A stretch of 58,196 nt of DNA from Deltaproteobacteria bacterium (GTDB lineage Bacteria; Myxococcota_A; Polyangia; Polyangiales; Houyiibacteriaceae). The position numbers and the translations under genes are program-made. The notes under the pieces are model-generated. The model saw nothing but the letters and a program-made list of their open reading frames with translations, did no database searches and had not been told where the DNA came from. The stretch is from contig JAADHO010000279.1 of NCBI GenBank assembly GCA_013151775.1, positions 1 through 58,196 on the forward strand. The letters are read 5' to 3'. This document shows positions 23,486 to 31,635 of the stretch, one piece after another; position 1 is the stretch's first letter; each line of letters begins with the position of its first letter.

Positions 23486-24813
23486 TGCCGGCGCCCATCG
23501 AGGTCGACCTCGGGCGCTATCGCGCGGCCGCCCTGCGCGGAGTCGCGCCGGCCATCGAGGGACGCCTATCGCAGGCCGTGGGCTTGGTGCTCGAGGCCCA
23601 AGGCTGCGCGGCGTCCATCGGAGATCTCTTCGAGCTTCACCCCGGGGGGGGATCGCCGATTCAAGCGGAGGTCGTCGGGCTGCGCGGCGACAGCACGCTC
23701 TTGATGCCACTCGGCGCGACCCACGGCCTCGAGGTCGGCACACCTCTGCGCCGCGTCGGTCGATCCGCCTACGCCGCCGTGGGCGAGGGACTGCTCGGTC
23801 GCGTGGTGGACGGCCTAGGTCGCCCTCTGGACGGACGCCCCCTCGACGACTTGGAGGCCGAGCTGCCGCTGCACGGCGCGGCGCGAAATCCCCTGCGGCG
23901 TCGCCCGGTGAAGCATCCCTTCTTGGTTGGGGTGCGCGCCATCGATGGACTCTTGACCATGGGGCGCGGCCAGCGCATCGGCATCTTCGCGGGTGGCGGC
24001 GTGGGCAAGAGCTCGCTCTTGGGCATGATGGTGCGCAACGCCGAGGCCGACGTGGCGGTGATCGCGCTGATCGGTGAGCGCGGCCGCGAGGTGGAGGAAT
24101 TCGTCCACGCGACGCTCGGTGACGAGGGCCTCGCGCGCTCCGTCGTGGTCGCCGCCACCAGCGCGGACACGCCGCTGCTGCGCGTGCGCGGGGCGCTCTA
24201 CGCGACCACGATCGCCGAGTACTTTCGCGGGCGTGGGCTCAACGTGTTGCTCGTGATGGACAGCGTCACGCGCTACGCCATGGCCATGCGCGAGATCGGT
24301 CTCGCCATCGGTGAGCCACCGACCACCAAGGGCTACACGCCCAGCGTCTTCGCGTCCCTGCCGCTGCTGCTCGAGCGCGCCGGCACGTCGGCGGGACCCG
24401 GCGCCATCACGGGGGTCTACACCGTGCTGGTGGAGGGCGACGATCTCTCGGACCCGATCGCCGACGCCGCGCGCGCCATCCTCGACGGGCACATCGTGCT
24501 CTCCCGCGATCTGGCCGAGCGCGGGCATTTTCCCGCCATCGATCTCGGCCCGAGCATCTCGCGCGTGATGCCCAAGGTCGTGCCCCCGGCGGCGATGGAG
24601 CGCGCCCATCGAGCGCGGGAGCTGCTCTCCGACGCGCGTGAGGCCCACGACCTGATGAGCATCGGCGCCTACAAGGCGGGCGCCGTTCCACGCCTCGACG
24701 AAGCGGCTAAGCGTGAGCCCGCGTTGATCGCCTTCCTGCGTCAACACCTCGACGAGAGCTTGGACGCGGACGGAGTGAGCGCGGCCCTCGACGCGGTCTG
24801 GAGTGACGCATGA
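23482..24813 (+). CDS. fliI: Flagellum-specific ATP synthase FliI
   Basis: FliI (443 residues) is the hexameric ATPase that unfolds and delivers export substrates. Walker A is GGGVGKS (about 171-177), and VIALIGERGREVEEF, LLVMDSVTRYA (Walker B region) and KGYTPSVFASLPLLLERAG are standard for type III secretion ATPases. Length is as expected. It overlaps fliH and fliJ by 4 nt each (ATGA). Confidence 0.97.
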   Translation: MMPAPIEVDLGRYRAAALRGVAPAIEGRLSQAVGLVLEAQGCAASIGDLFELHPGGGSPIQAEVVGLRGDSTLLMPLGATHGLEVGTPLRRVGRSAYAAVGEGLLGRVVDGLGRPLDGRPLDDLEAELPLHGAARNPLRRRPVKHPFLVGVRAIDGLLTMGRGQRIGIFAGGGVGKSSLLGMMVRNAEADVAVIALIGERGREVEEFVHATLGDEGLARSVVVAATSADTPLLRVRGALYATTIAEYFRGRGLNVLLVMDSVTRYAMAMREIGLAIGEPPTTKGYTPSVFASLPLLLERAGTSAGPGAITGVYTVLVEGDDLSDPIADAARAILDGHIVLSRDLAERGHFPAIDLGPSISRVMPKVVPPAAMERAHRARELLSDAREAHDLMSIGAYKAGAVPRLDEAAKREPALIAFLRQHLDESLDADGVSAALDAVWSDA

Positions 24814-25256
24814 GCCGGTCGCCCACCAAGCAGCGCAAGCAGCTCGAGCGCGTCACGCGGGTGAAGGAGCGCGTGCGTGACGTGAAGCGTGCGTCCCTGG
24901 CGCAGGCCAGCCGAAAGCGCGAAGACGCGGAGGATCTGGCGCAGCAGGCGTCCCTGGCCTTCGCGCGTGCCGTGGACAGGCTGACGGGTGACGAGGAGCT
25001 GAGCGCCGGCGAGTTGATGGGCCGATCCATGGAGATCGACTCGGAGCGCAGACGTCGCGTCGAGGCTGAGGAGCAGGTCTCCCAACGACGCCTCGAAGAG
25101 CAGGAGAAGAGCGGCGAGGTGGCGCGCGCCACGGGTGAGATGAAGGCGCTGGTGCGCAAGCGCGGTGAGTTGATGAAGCTGGAGCGTCGCGCCCGGGACC
25201 GCGCGGAGCAGATGCTGCTCGACGAGGCGGCGGCGCGCATCGGAGGCAAGCGATGA
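24810..25256 (+). CDS. fliJ: Flagellar export protein FliJ
   Basis: This 148-residue, almost wholly helical and charged protein (KQLERVTRVKERVRDVKRA, then RRLEEQEKSGEVARATGEM) fits FliJ, the coiled-coil stalk that inserts into the FliI hexamer and contacts FlhA. Sequence is poorly conserved in the family; position, length and overlaps with fliI and fliK support the call. Confidence 0.85.
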   Translation: MSRSPTKQRKQLERVTRVKERVRDVKRASLAQASRKREDAEDLAQQASLAFARAVDRLTGDEELSAGELMGRSMEIDSERRRRVEAEEQVSQRRLEEQEKSGEVARATGEMKALVRKRGELMKLERRARDRAEQMLLDEAAARIGGKR

Positions 25257-26725
25257 AGGTCAGCGCCACGCAGAGCGCAGCCGCCGTCGAGCGCACTCGG
25301 TCACGACGAGAGCCCGAGCGCGAGCCGGCCGAGGGCGCCTTCGCGGCGCTCCTGGTGCCGGTCGATGTGCCTCCTGTGGAGTCGCGCTCCGTCTCGCTGT
25401 CGGGTTCGTCGCAGGGCGACACCAGCGAGGGCGCGGAGGTGAGTGCAGGTGAGCCGCGCTCCGAGGCATCGGGTCAGGAGGTCGCGAGCCAGGAGGTCGC
25501 GAGTCAGGACGTCGCGAGTCAGGAGGTCGCAATCCAGGAGGTCGTGAGCCAGGAGGTCGTGAGCCAGGAGGTCGTGAGTCAGGAGGTCGTGAGTCAGGAG
25601 GTCGTGAGTCAGGAGGTCGCGAGTCAGCAGGTCGCGAGCCAGCAGGTCGTGAGCCAGCAGGTCGTGAGCCAGCAGGTCGTGAGTCAGGAGGTCGTGAGTC
25701 AGGAGGTCGCGAGTCAGGAGGTCGCGAGTCAGCAGGTCGTGAGTCAGGAGGTCGTGAGCCAGCAGGTCGTGAGCCAGCAGGTCGTGAGTCAGGACGCCGG
25801 CGCTCGAGATGCAGCGACCTCGGCCGCCGTGCGAGGCCAGGAGCGAGCTGCCGCGCAGCAAGTTCGCGCCGCCGGCATGCCGAGCCCCGAGGTCATGGTC
25901 GCGCCCGACGCCTCACCCGCGACCCGGCTTGGCGAGGCTCCAGCCCAGCCCGGGGACAGCGCTCCCGCGTCGACGTCGCTGACGGATCAGGCCCCAGCCC
26001 CCACCGTGGCGAGCTCTGGTGATCAGAGCCGAGTCGACACGCAGGCGAAGCCCGGGACGCCTCGCGGCCTGCGAGTGGGCGAGGCCGAGGTCTCGGAGTC
26101 GAGCACGCGCCAGACGGCGCCCGAGAGTGCGTCGAGTCTGTCGAAAGCCAACGCCCCCAATGACTCCGCTCCAGCCGCGCCGACTCCGGCGCCCAGCCCT
26201 GCGAGCGCCAATTCGGCTCAGGTGGCGGCGCTGGCCACTGGCACCATGCTTGACGACAAATCGAGAAAAGATGACGCTAAATCGCGTTTACTTGACTCTA
26301 TAGCTGATAAAATTGTCGCGGCTGTTGACTCATCCACACGGACTTCGGCGGTCTCCGAGGCGCGCGCCCCGGCCGCACCGCGCGCCGCGTCGTCACCCTT
26401 CGCGCCACCGGCCGTGCTCCGTGCCGAGGTGATCGCCGACGTGCGCATGAGCGCCCTCGCCGGCCAGGCGGGTACGGCGATTCAGATCGAGCACCCGGAC
26501 TTCGGTCGCATTCAGCTTCAGCTGCGCATGCGCGCGGGCAGCCTCGAGCTGCGCGCTCTGACCAATGACCTCGGCGCCTCCATGGCGATCCGAGCCAGTG
26601 AATCGCTGTTGCGCGAGCGCGTCGCGCGGCGCGGGGTTTCCCTTGGAAGCGTCCGCGTCAGCACCCGAGACAAGACCAAGCATCGCCGCGTGACTCGCAA
26701 GCGCGGCCTCGACATGGAGGCCTGA
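25253..26725 (+). CDS. fliK: Flagellar hook-length control protein FliK with pentapeptide repeats
   Basis: FliK (490 residues) is exported during hook growth and acts as a molecular ruler, then switches export specificity through its C-terminal domain. Residues about 75-179 are 21 pentapeptide units of QEVVS type. Residues 180-330 are Pro/Ala/Ser-rich. The conserved hook-length domain lies at about 385-475: IQIEHPDFGRIQLQLRMR, LELRALTNDLGA and LRERVARRGVSLGSVRV. Between them, 26249-26338 is an AT-rich island of rare codons (AGA, TTA, ATA, AAA) encoding a charged, probably helical segment. It overlaps fliJ by 4 nt and abuts flgD. Confidence 0.9.
   Translation: MKVSATQSAAAVERTRSRREPEREPAEGAFAALLVPVDVPPVESRSVSLSGSSQGDTSEGAEVSAGEPRSEASGQEVASQEVASQDVASQEVAIQEVVSQEVVSQEVVSQEVVSQEVVSQEVASQQVASQQVVSQQVVSQQVVSQEVVSQEVASQEVASQQVVSQEVVSQQVVSQQVVSQDAGARDAATSAAVRGQERAAAQQVRAAGMPSPEVMVAPDASPATRLGEAPAQPGDSAPASTSLTDQAPAPTVASSGDQSRVDTQAKPGTPRGLRVGEAEVSESSTRQTAPESASSLSKANAPNDSAPAAPTPAPSPASANSAQVAALATGTMLDDKSRKDDAKSRLLDSIADKIVAAVDSSTRTSAVSEARAPAAPRAASSPFAPPAVLRAEVIADVRMSALAGQAGTAIQIEHPDFGRIQLQLRMRAGSLELRALTNDLGASMAIRASESLLRERVARRGVSLGSVRVSTRDKTKHRRVTRKRGLDMEA
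25475..25789 (+). repeat. 21 tandem 15-bp units inside fliK
   Basis: Twenty-one consecutive 15-bp units, consensus CAGGAGGTCGTGAGT, encode QEVVS with Q/E and V/A exchanges (QEVAS, QQVVS). The repeats are contiguous with no spacers and stay in frame. Such units can expand or contract by slippage without frameshift. Confidence 0.95.
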
Positions 26726-27400
26726 ATGATCATCGACCCTACCGCCGGCATCGGCTCCCCCCGCCCCGTGGACACGGGCCCCACGCGCACCGCCATGGAC
26801 GACCAGGGCATGGGCAAGGACGCCTTCATGCGCCTGCTCGTCACCCAGCTCCAGAACCAGGATCCGACGAAACCCATGGACTCGCGGGAGATGATCTCGC
26901 AGCTCTCCGAGCTGACCAGCGTGGAGAAGCTCACGGCCATCGGGGACCGGCTCGCGGCGCTCGAGATCGCCACCGCGGGCTTGGCCAACACGCAGGTCGC
27001 GAGCGTCGTGGGACGCAACGTGCGCGCCGACGGATCGGGCGTGCGCCTCAGCGAGACGGGGCCCGCGGGCAGCGTCTACAACCTCGACGGCAGCGCCAAG
27101 GAGGTCACCGTGGAGGTGCGCGACGCCGCCGGCAAGCTCGTGCGCAGCATGAGCCTCGGTCCGCAGTTCCCGGGGAGCCACAAGGTCACGTGGGACGGGC
27201 TCGCCGACGACGGAAGTCGCATGCCGCCGGGCCGCTACGAGTTCACGGTCAGCGCGGTGGACGGAGCGGACAATCCCCTGGGCGCCACCCTCGACATCGA
27301 GGGTGTGGTCAGCAGCATCTCCTACGAGAACGGCTACCCCGAGCTGCTCATAGGCGACGCCCGGGTGCTGCTAGGCGACGTCCAGAACATCGGCATGTGA
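26726..27400 (+). CDS. flgD: Flagellar hook assembly scaffold protein FlgD
   Basis: FlgD (224 residues) caps the growing hook. The N-terminal signature KDAFMRLLVTQLQNQDPTKP and EMISQLSELTSVEKL is near consensus. The C-terminal half is a FlgD tudor/Ig-like domain with VTWDGLADDGSRMPPGRYEF. It directly follows fliK. A 75-bp gap with an AT-rich stretch separates it from flgE. Confidence 0.95.
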   Translation: MIIDPTAGIGSPRPVDTGPTRTAMDDQGMGKDAFMRLLVTQLQNQDPTKPMDSREMISQLSELTSVEKLTAIGDRLAALEIATAGLANTQVASVVGRNVRADGSGVRLSETGPAGSVYNLDGSAKEVTVEVRDAAGKLVRSMSLGPQFPGSHKVTWDGLADDGSRMPPGRYEFTVSAVDGADNPLGATLDIEGVVSSISYENGYPELLIGDARVLLGDVQNIGM

Positions 27401-27419
27401 CAGCACTCATCAGACTTTA

Positions 27420-27447
27420 AACACCACGTCGAATCAAATATAGAACG
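27420..27447 (+). promoter_or_regulatory. Weak candidate promoter before flgE
   Basis: In the AT-rich 75-bp gap between flgD and flgE, TTTAAA and TATAGA lie 17 bp apart, about four of six matches each to sigma-70 boxes. The flgE ATG follows about 30 bp later, with AGGAGAAG as a strong ribosome binding site at 27465-27472. It might give flgE separate expression; no sigma-54 match is present. Confidence 0.3.
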
Positions 27448-27475
27448 CCAGATTTCCAGATCCCAGGAGAAGAGT

Positions 27476-28771
27476 ATGAGCATCCTTCGTTCCCTCAACA
27501 CCGGCGCCTCCGGTCTACGCGCGCACAGCGAGGCCATGAGCGTCACCAGCGACAACCTCGCGAACGTGAACACGGTCGGCTACAAGCGGTCCCGTGCGGT
27601 CTTCGAGGACATCCTCGGGCGCTCCATCGCAGGCGCGGGCAACGTGCCCCAGGCCGGCGCCGGCTCCGCCTTGGCGCACATCGAGCAGATGTGGTCGCAG
27701 GGCGCGCTGCTCACCACCGATTCACCCACGGATCTCGCGCTCTCCGGTGATGGCTTCTTCGTCGTGAACGGCAACGCCGGAGGCACGCCGGGCAACTTCT
27801 TCACGCGCGCCGGGCAGTTCCACATCGACAACGCGGGCAAGCTCGTCAACTCCGACGGCTTCGATCTGCAGGGGTACACCTCCAACGTCGACGGCACGAT
27901 GGGCAGCACGCTCGGCGACCTCACGGTCGGTGGAGGCACGGTGCCAGCGAACGCGACGACCCAGAGTGATCTCGCCATCAACCTCGACTCCAACTCGACG
28001 GTGCCGGCCGCTTGGGATCCAGCGAACCCGGACAGCACGAGTAACTTCTCTACGGGTGTCACGGTGTATGACTCGCTCGGAAACGCACGTCAGACGACGC
28101 TCTACTTCCGCAAGACAGGGAGCAACTCCTGGGAATGGCACGCCATGGTCGACGGAGGCGAGCTCACGGGTGGCACGGCGGGCACGCCGACGGAAGGCGC
28201 GAGCGGCACGCTGACCTTCACCACGGATGGCGCCCTGGACACGGAGACGCCGGGCGCGAGCACCTGGAACTTCGTCGACGCCACGCCGGGGCAGACCATC
28301 GCCTTCGACTTCGGGGACGCCATCACCACCGACGGCGGCACGGGGCTCGCCGGGTCCACACAGTTCGCGGCCGCGTCGACCACCAACGGCTTGTCACAGG
28401 ACGGCTATGGCGCGGGCGCCGTGGCGGGCATCTCCGTGGCCTCCGACGGGGAGATCACGGGTGTGTTCACCAACGGGCAGCGGCGCGTCCTCGGTCAGGT
28501 CGCGGTAGCGGACTTCGAGTCCGTCGCGGGTCTCGAGCGCGCGGGTCAGAACCTGTGGACAGAGACCCAAGCGTCGGGCCAGGCGCTGATCGGAGGCGCG
28601 GAGAGCGGAGGTCGCGGCGCCATCGTCTCGGGCGCTCTCGAGCAGTCCAACGTCGACATCGGCACGGAATTCGTCAACCTGATCACCTATCAGCGTGGTT
28701 TCCAGGCCAACTCGCGCGTGATCACCACGGCCGACGAGATGTACAACGAGCTGGTGAACCTGAAGCGCTGA
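27476..28771 (+). CDS. flgE: Flagellar hook protein FlgE
   Basis: FlgE (431 residues) forms the hook. It starts MSILRSLNTGASGLRAHSE, has the rod/hook signature SDNLANVNTVGYKRSR and DLALSGDGFFVV, and ends in FVNLITYQRGFQANSRVITTADEMYNELVNL, all canonical. The middle is Gly/Thr-rich, as in surface-exposed hook domains. It is the last flagellar gene of the locus and converges with a glutathione transferase gene 10 bp away. Confidence 0.96.
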   Translation: MSILRSLNTGASGLRAHSEAMSVTSDNLANVNTVGYKRSRAVFEDILGRSIAGAGNVPQAGAGSALAHIEQMWSQGALLTTDSPTDLALSGDGFFVVNGNAGGTPGNFFTRAGQFHIDNAGKLVNSDGFDLQGYTSNVDGTMGSTLGDLTVGGGTVPANATTQSDLAINLDSNSTVPAAWDPANPDSTSNFSTGVTVYDSLGNARQTTLYFRKTGSNSWEWHAMVDGGELTGGTAGTPTEGASGTLTFTTDGALDTETPGASTWNFVDATPGQTIAFDFGDAITTDGGTGLAGSTQFAAASTTNGLSQDGYGAGAVAGISVASDGEITGVFTNGQRRVLGQVAVADFESVAGLERAGQNLWTETQASGQALIGGAESGGRGAIVSGALEQSNVDIGTEFVNLITYQRGFQANSRVITTADEMYNELVNLKR

Positions 28772-28781
28772 CTTCGGCCGG

Positions 28782-29399
28782 TCAGCTGAGCGCGGCGAGG
28801 GCCTCGGGGAAGAGTTCTCCGAGGCTCGGCCGTCCAGCCGCGGCCGTAACCCATCGACGGACACGGGTGGGCAGGCTGTCCGCGGGCAGGCCCGCCTCGA
28901 GGGCGCGCAGCAGCAGCGGCGGCAGGCTGAGGTCGGCGAAGCCGAACTCCGCGCCGAGGGCGTAGTCGCTGACGTCGTCGAGCAGCGGCAGAGCGTGGCA
29001 GGTCTCCGCCGCGAGTTCCGCGGCACGCCGCAAGCGCTCGGGGTGATCCTTGGGCGCGCGCACGAAGCCCGGGAGCGCGGGCCCGAGCATACCGGCCACG
29101 TCGTAGAGCATGCGCGTGCGCGCTCGCGCGACGGCGTCCTTGGGCATCAGGCGCGGCTCTGGGTGGGCGTCCTCGAGGTACTCCATGATCAAGAGCGAGT
29201 CGTAGAGCGGCGAGCCGTCGGGCAAGAGCGCCGTTGGGACCTCGTGGTGCGGGTTCATGCGCGCGAGCTCGTCCTGATGCTCGTCGGGATCGAAGGTCAC
29301 GAACTCGAGCTCGAGCTGTTTCTCGCTGACGTAGGCGCGAAGGCGACGGCTGTAGGGGCAGAGGGTGCGCTGCAGGACGCGGATGGGGAGCTTCTTCAT
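28782..29399 (-). CDS. Glutathione S-transferase family protein
   Basis: This 205-residue protein has an N-terminal thioredoxin-fold domain with VLQRTLCPYSRRLRAYV (Cys-Pro-Tyr-Ser, similar to omega or glutaredoxin-like active sites), the cis-Pro region EVPTALLPDG and DSLLIMEYLED for glutathione binding. The C-terminal helical domain (about 85-205) is typical in length, with YALGAEFGFADLSLPPLL. It may reduce or conjugate small molecules; the substrate is unknown. Confidence 0.88.
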   Translation of the reverse strand: MKKLPIRVLQRTLCPYSRRLRAYVSEKQLELEFVTFDPDEHQDELARMNPHHEVPTALLPDGSPLYDSLLIMEYLEDAHPEPRLMPKDAVARARTRMLYDVAGMLGPALPGFVRAPKDHPERLRRAAELAAETCHALPLLDDVSDYALGAEFGFADLSLPPLLLRALEAGLPADSLPTRVRRWVTAAAGRPSLGELFPEALAALS

Positions 29400-29526
29400 G
29401 CGGGTGACCTCGGAGGTTAGCGCGCGGCTTCACCCGCGAGTCCTGCACATAGCCCCGACGGGGCGCGGGCGAAAGCCGCGAATCGCCCATGACGCTGACG
29501 TTCCCAGCGCGTAGGCTAGCGCCTCG

Positions 29527-31635
29527 ATGGCCGACACCCTGAGCACGCGCCTCCGCGAGGCGCTTTCAATTCGGGAGGGCGAAGGTGTGCGCACCTTCCT
29601 GCTCTTCCTCGCGCTGCTGCTCGCCTCGTCCGTCTTCATCCTCGGTCGCACCGTGCGCGACACGCTCTTCCTGAGCCGCTATCCCGTCTCCTGGCTGCCT
29701 TGGATGTTCGTCTTCTACGGCATCGCCTCGGCCCTGACGGTGGTGCTCTATTCGCTGGTCGCCGATCGCTGGCCACGACATCGCATCATCGCCTTCTCCA
29801 CGGCCTTTGGCGCTGTCACCTACGTGGCGACCTACCTGGCCGTGAAGGCCGAGATGCGTTTCATCTACCCCACCTTCTACGTCTGGAGCGAGGTCGCGGC
29901 GAATCTCTTCATCGTCCAAATCTGGACGCTGGCCAATGACCTCACGGACGCCCGCGCCGCGCGCCGGCTCTTCCCCACCGTGGCCTCCGCACGCATCCTC
30001 GGCGTCGTCTTGATCGGCTTGGTCACGGGCGTCGTCGTGTCCTGGATAGGCACGGAGCAGCTCTTGCTGGTGCTCGTCGGGATGATCCTCGTCATCGGCG
30101 CCATCGCCCTGCGTCTGGGTCGCGAACCTCTGGCGCCGCCTCCTCCTCCGAGCGGCGGACCCAAGCCGAAGATCCTCGACAACCGCTACGTACAGGTCAT
30201 CGGGCTCCTGCTCTTGGTCGCCTTCACGGCGCTGACCATCGGCGACTATCAGTTCAAGATGATCGCGCGCGCGACCTACCGCGAAGACGATCTAGCGCGC
30301 TTCTTCAGCCTCTTCTATGCCGTCGTCGGCGCGGTCTCCTTCTTGTTCCAGATCGTCATCACGCCGCGCATCCTCGATCGCTTCGGCGTCGGGCCCGCCA
30401 TGCGCGTGATGCCGACCGTCTTCGGCTTGGCGAACGTGCTGCTGCTCTTCGTGCCCAAGCTCGGCGTCGCGGCGATCGAGAAATTCTCCGACAGCGGCTT
30501 TCAGTACACCATCCACGAGACGACGCTGCAGGCCCTCTACGCGCCCTTCGCCGAGGAGGTGAAGGCGCGCACGCGTGCGTTCCTCGACGCCGTCGTCAAA
30601 CCCATGAGCAACGGCGTGGGCGGGCTGGTGCTCGTGTTCGTGGCGACGCACGTCTCCGTCTTCTCCCTCTCCTACATCAACCTCGGATTGGTCGCCGTCT
30701 GGCTCGGCAGCGTGAGCCTGGTCAGGCGCGGCTACCTGCGCGCCTTGGAAGAGACCCTGGGCTCCCGCGGCGCCATCGCCTACCACGACTCGGCGAGCCT
30801 CGACGCCTCGGGGCGCGAGGTGCTGCTGCATATGCTCGACGGAAGCGACGCGCGCATCGCCGAGCTGGCCCTCGAGCGCCTGGACGAAGAGGCCGCTCCT
30901 CTGGTCGTGCGCGCGGTCGAGCGTCTCACCACCCACTCTCAGGCCAGAGTACGCGCGGCGGCGCTCAGGCGTCTCGCCGACCTTCCCTACGCCAACCCGG
31001 CGGGCGCTCTGAGCGCGGCCCATGATTCCTCCACCGCCGTGCGCGCGGCGGCTCTGCGCGCCATCGGCAAGCTCTGTGGAGATCGCGATCTCGAGATTTT
31101 GGTCGAGGCGCTGGACGATCGAAAGCAGAAGCCGCGAGTTCAGGCGCTGGCGGCGCTGCTCCGTGACGCCGGCATCGAGGGCAGCATCGCCGGGGGCACG
31201 CGCCTGGCGGAGCTGCTCGCTGCCCCCGAGCGCAAGCGCCGAGTAGAGGCCGCCCGGGTGCTGAGCGAGCTAGGTCGCGGCGCCTACCGACCTCTGCGTC
31301 GCCTGCTCGAGGACGCCGACCCCAAGGTGCGCCGCGCGGCGCTCAAGGCCGCAGAGCACGCGCCCGATCCTCGCCTCGTGCCGCTCCTGCTCGAGGCGCT
31401 GGAGGCGGCTCGCACGTCGGCTCGAGCGGGGCGCGCCATCGCGGCCTTGGGGCTGCCGGCGGTGGAGCCGCTGCTCAGCCTGCTCGGTGTCGCGCCACGT
31501 GCGCCTCGAGGTGCCGCGTATCTTGCGGCGGATCGATCCCGCGCCCGAAATCTTCGAGGCGCTGCTGCCCCACGTGAAGATCGACGATCCACAGGTCCGT
31601 CTGAGGGTCTTGGGTACTCTGGCGCGGGTGCGTGA
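29527..31635 (+). CDS. Nucleotide-transporter-like membrane protein with HEAT repeats (N-terminal part of a frameshifted gene)
   Basis: About 12 membrane segments fill residues 20-410, starting FLLFLALLLASSVFILGRTVRDTLFLSRY, which resembles ATP/ADP translocase (TLC/Npt) or MFS-related proteins. HEAT repeats follow from about 430, for example RVRAAALRRLADLP and KVRRAALKAAEHA. The last 45 residues (from about 31489) are low-complexity and make no sense. The neighbouring frame continues the HEAT repeats from 31487, so one extra base near 31486 appears to split the gene. Residues after about 653 are therefore probably not native. The intact protein would be about 1080 residues: transporter-like, HEAT, cNMP-binding. 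Confidence 0.8.
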   Translation: MADTLSTRLREALSIREGEGVRTFLLFLALLLASSVFILGRTVRDTLFLSRYPVSWLPWMFVFYGIASALTVVLYSLVADRWPRHRIIAFSTAFGAVTYVATYLAVKAEMRFIYPTFYVWSEVAANLFIVQIWTLANDLTDARAARRLFPTVASARILGVVLIGLVTGVVVSWIGTEQLLLVLVGMILVIGAIALRLGREPLAPPPPPSGGPKPKILDNRYVQVIGLLLLVAFTALTIGDYQFKMIARATYREDDLARFFSLFYAVVGAVSFLFQIVITPRILDRFGVGPAMRVMPTVFGLANVLLLFVPKLGVAAIEKFSDSGFQYTIHETTLQALYAPFAEEVKARTRAFLDAVVKPMSNGVGGLVLVFVATHVSVFSLSYINLGLVAVWLGSVSLVRRGYLRALEETLGSRGAIAYHDSASLDASGREVLLHMLDGSDARIAELALERLDEEAAPLVVRAVERLTTHSQARVRAAALRRLADLPYANPAGALSAAHDSSTAVRAAALRAIGKLCGDRDLEILVEALDDRKQKPRVQALAALLRDAGIEGSIAGGTRLAELLAAPERKRRVEAARVLSELGRGAYRPLRRLLEDADPKVRRAALKAAEHAPDPRLVPLLLEALEAARTSARAGRAIAALGLPAVEPLLSLLGVAPRAPRGAAYLAADRSRARNLRGAAAPREDRRSTGPSEGLGYSGAGA

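Noticed and set aside
25475..25789. Possible CRISPR-like array
   Set aside because: The units are 15 bp, contiguous, without spacers, and encode regular pentapeptides in frame.
25301..25861. Long minus-strand open frame of Leu-Leu-Thr/Ala-His-Asp repeats
   Set aside because: It is the antisense reading of the fliK tandem repeats; a 15-bp repeat is open in several frames at once. fliK is fixed by its conserved C-terminus.
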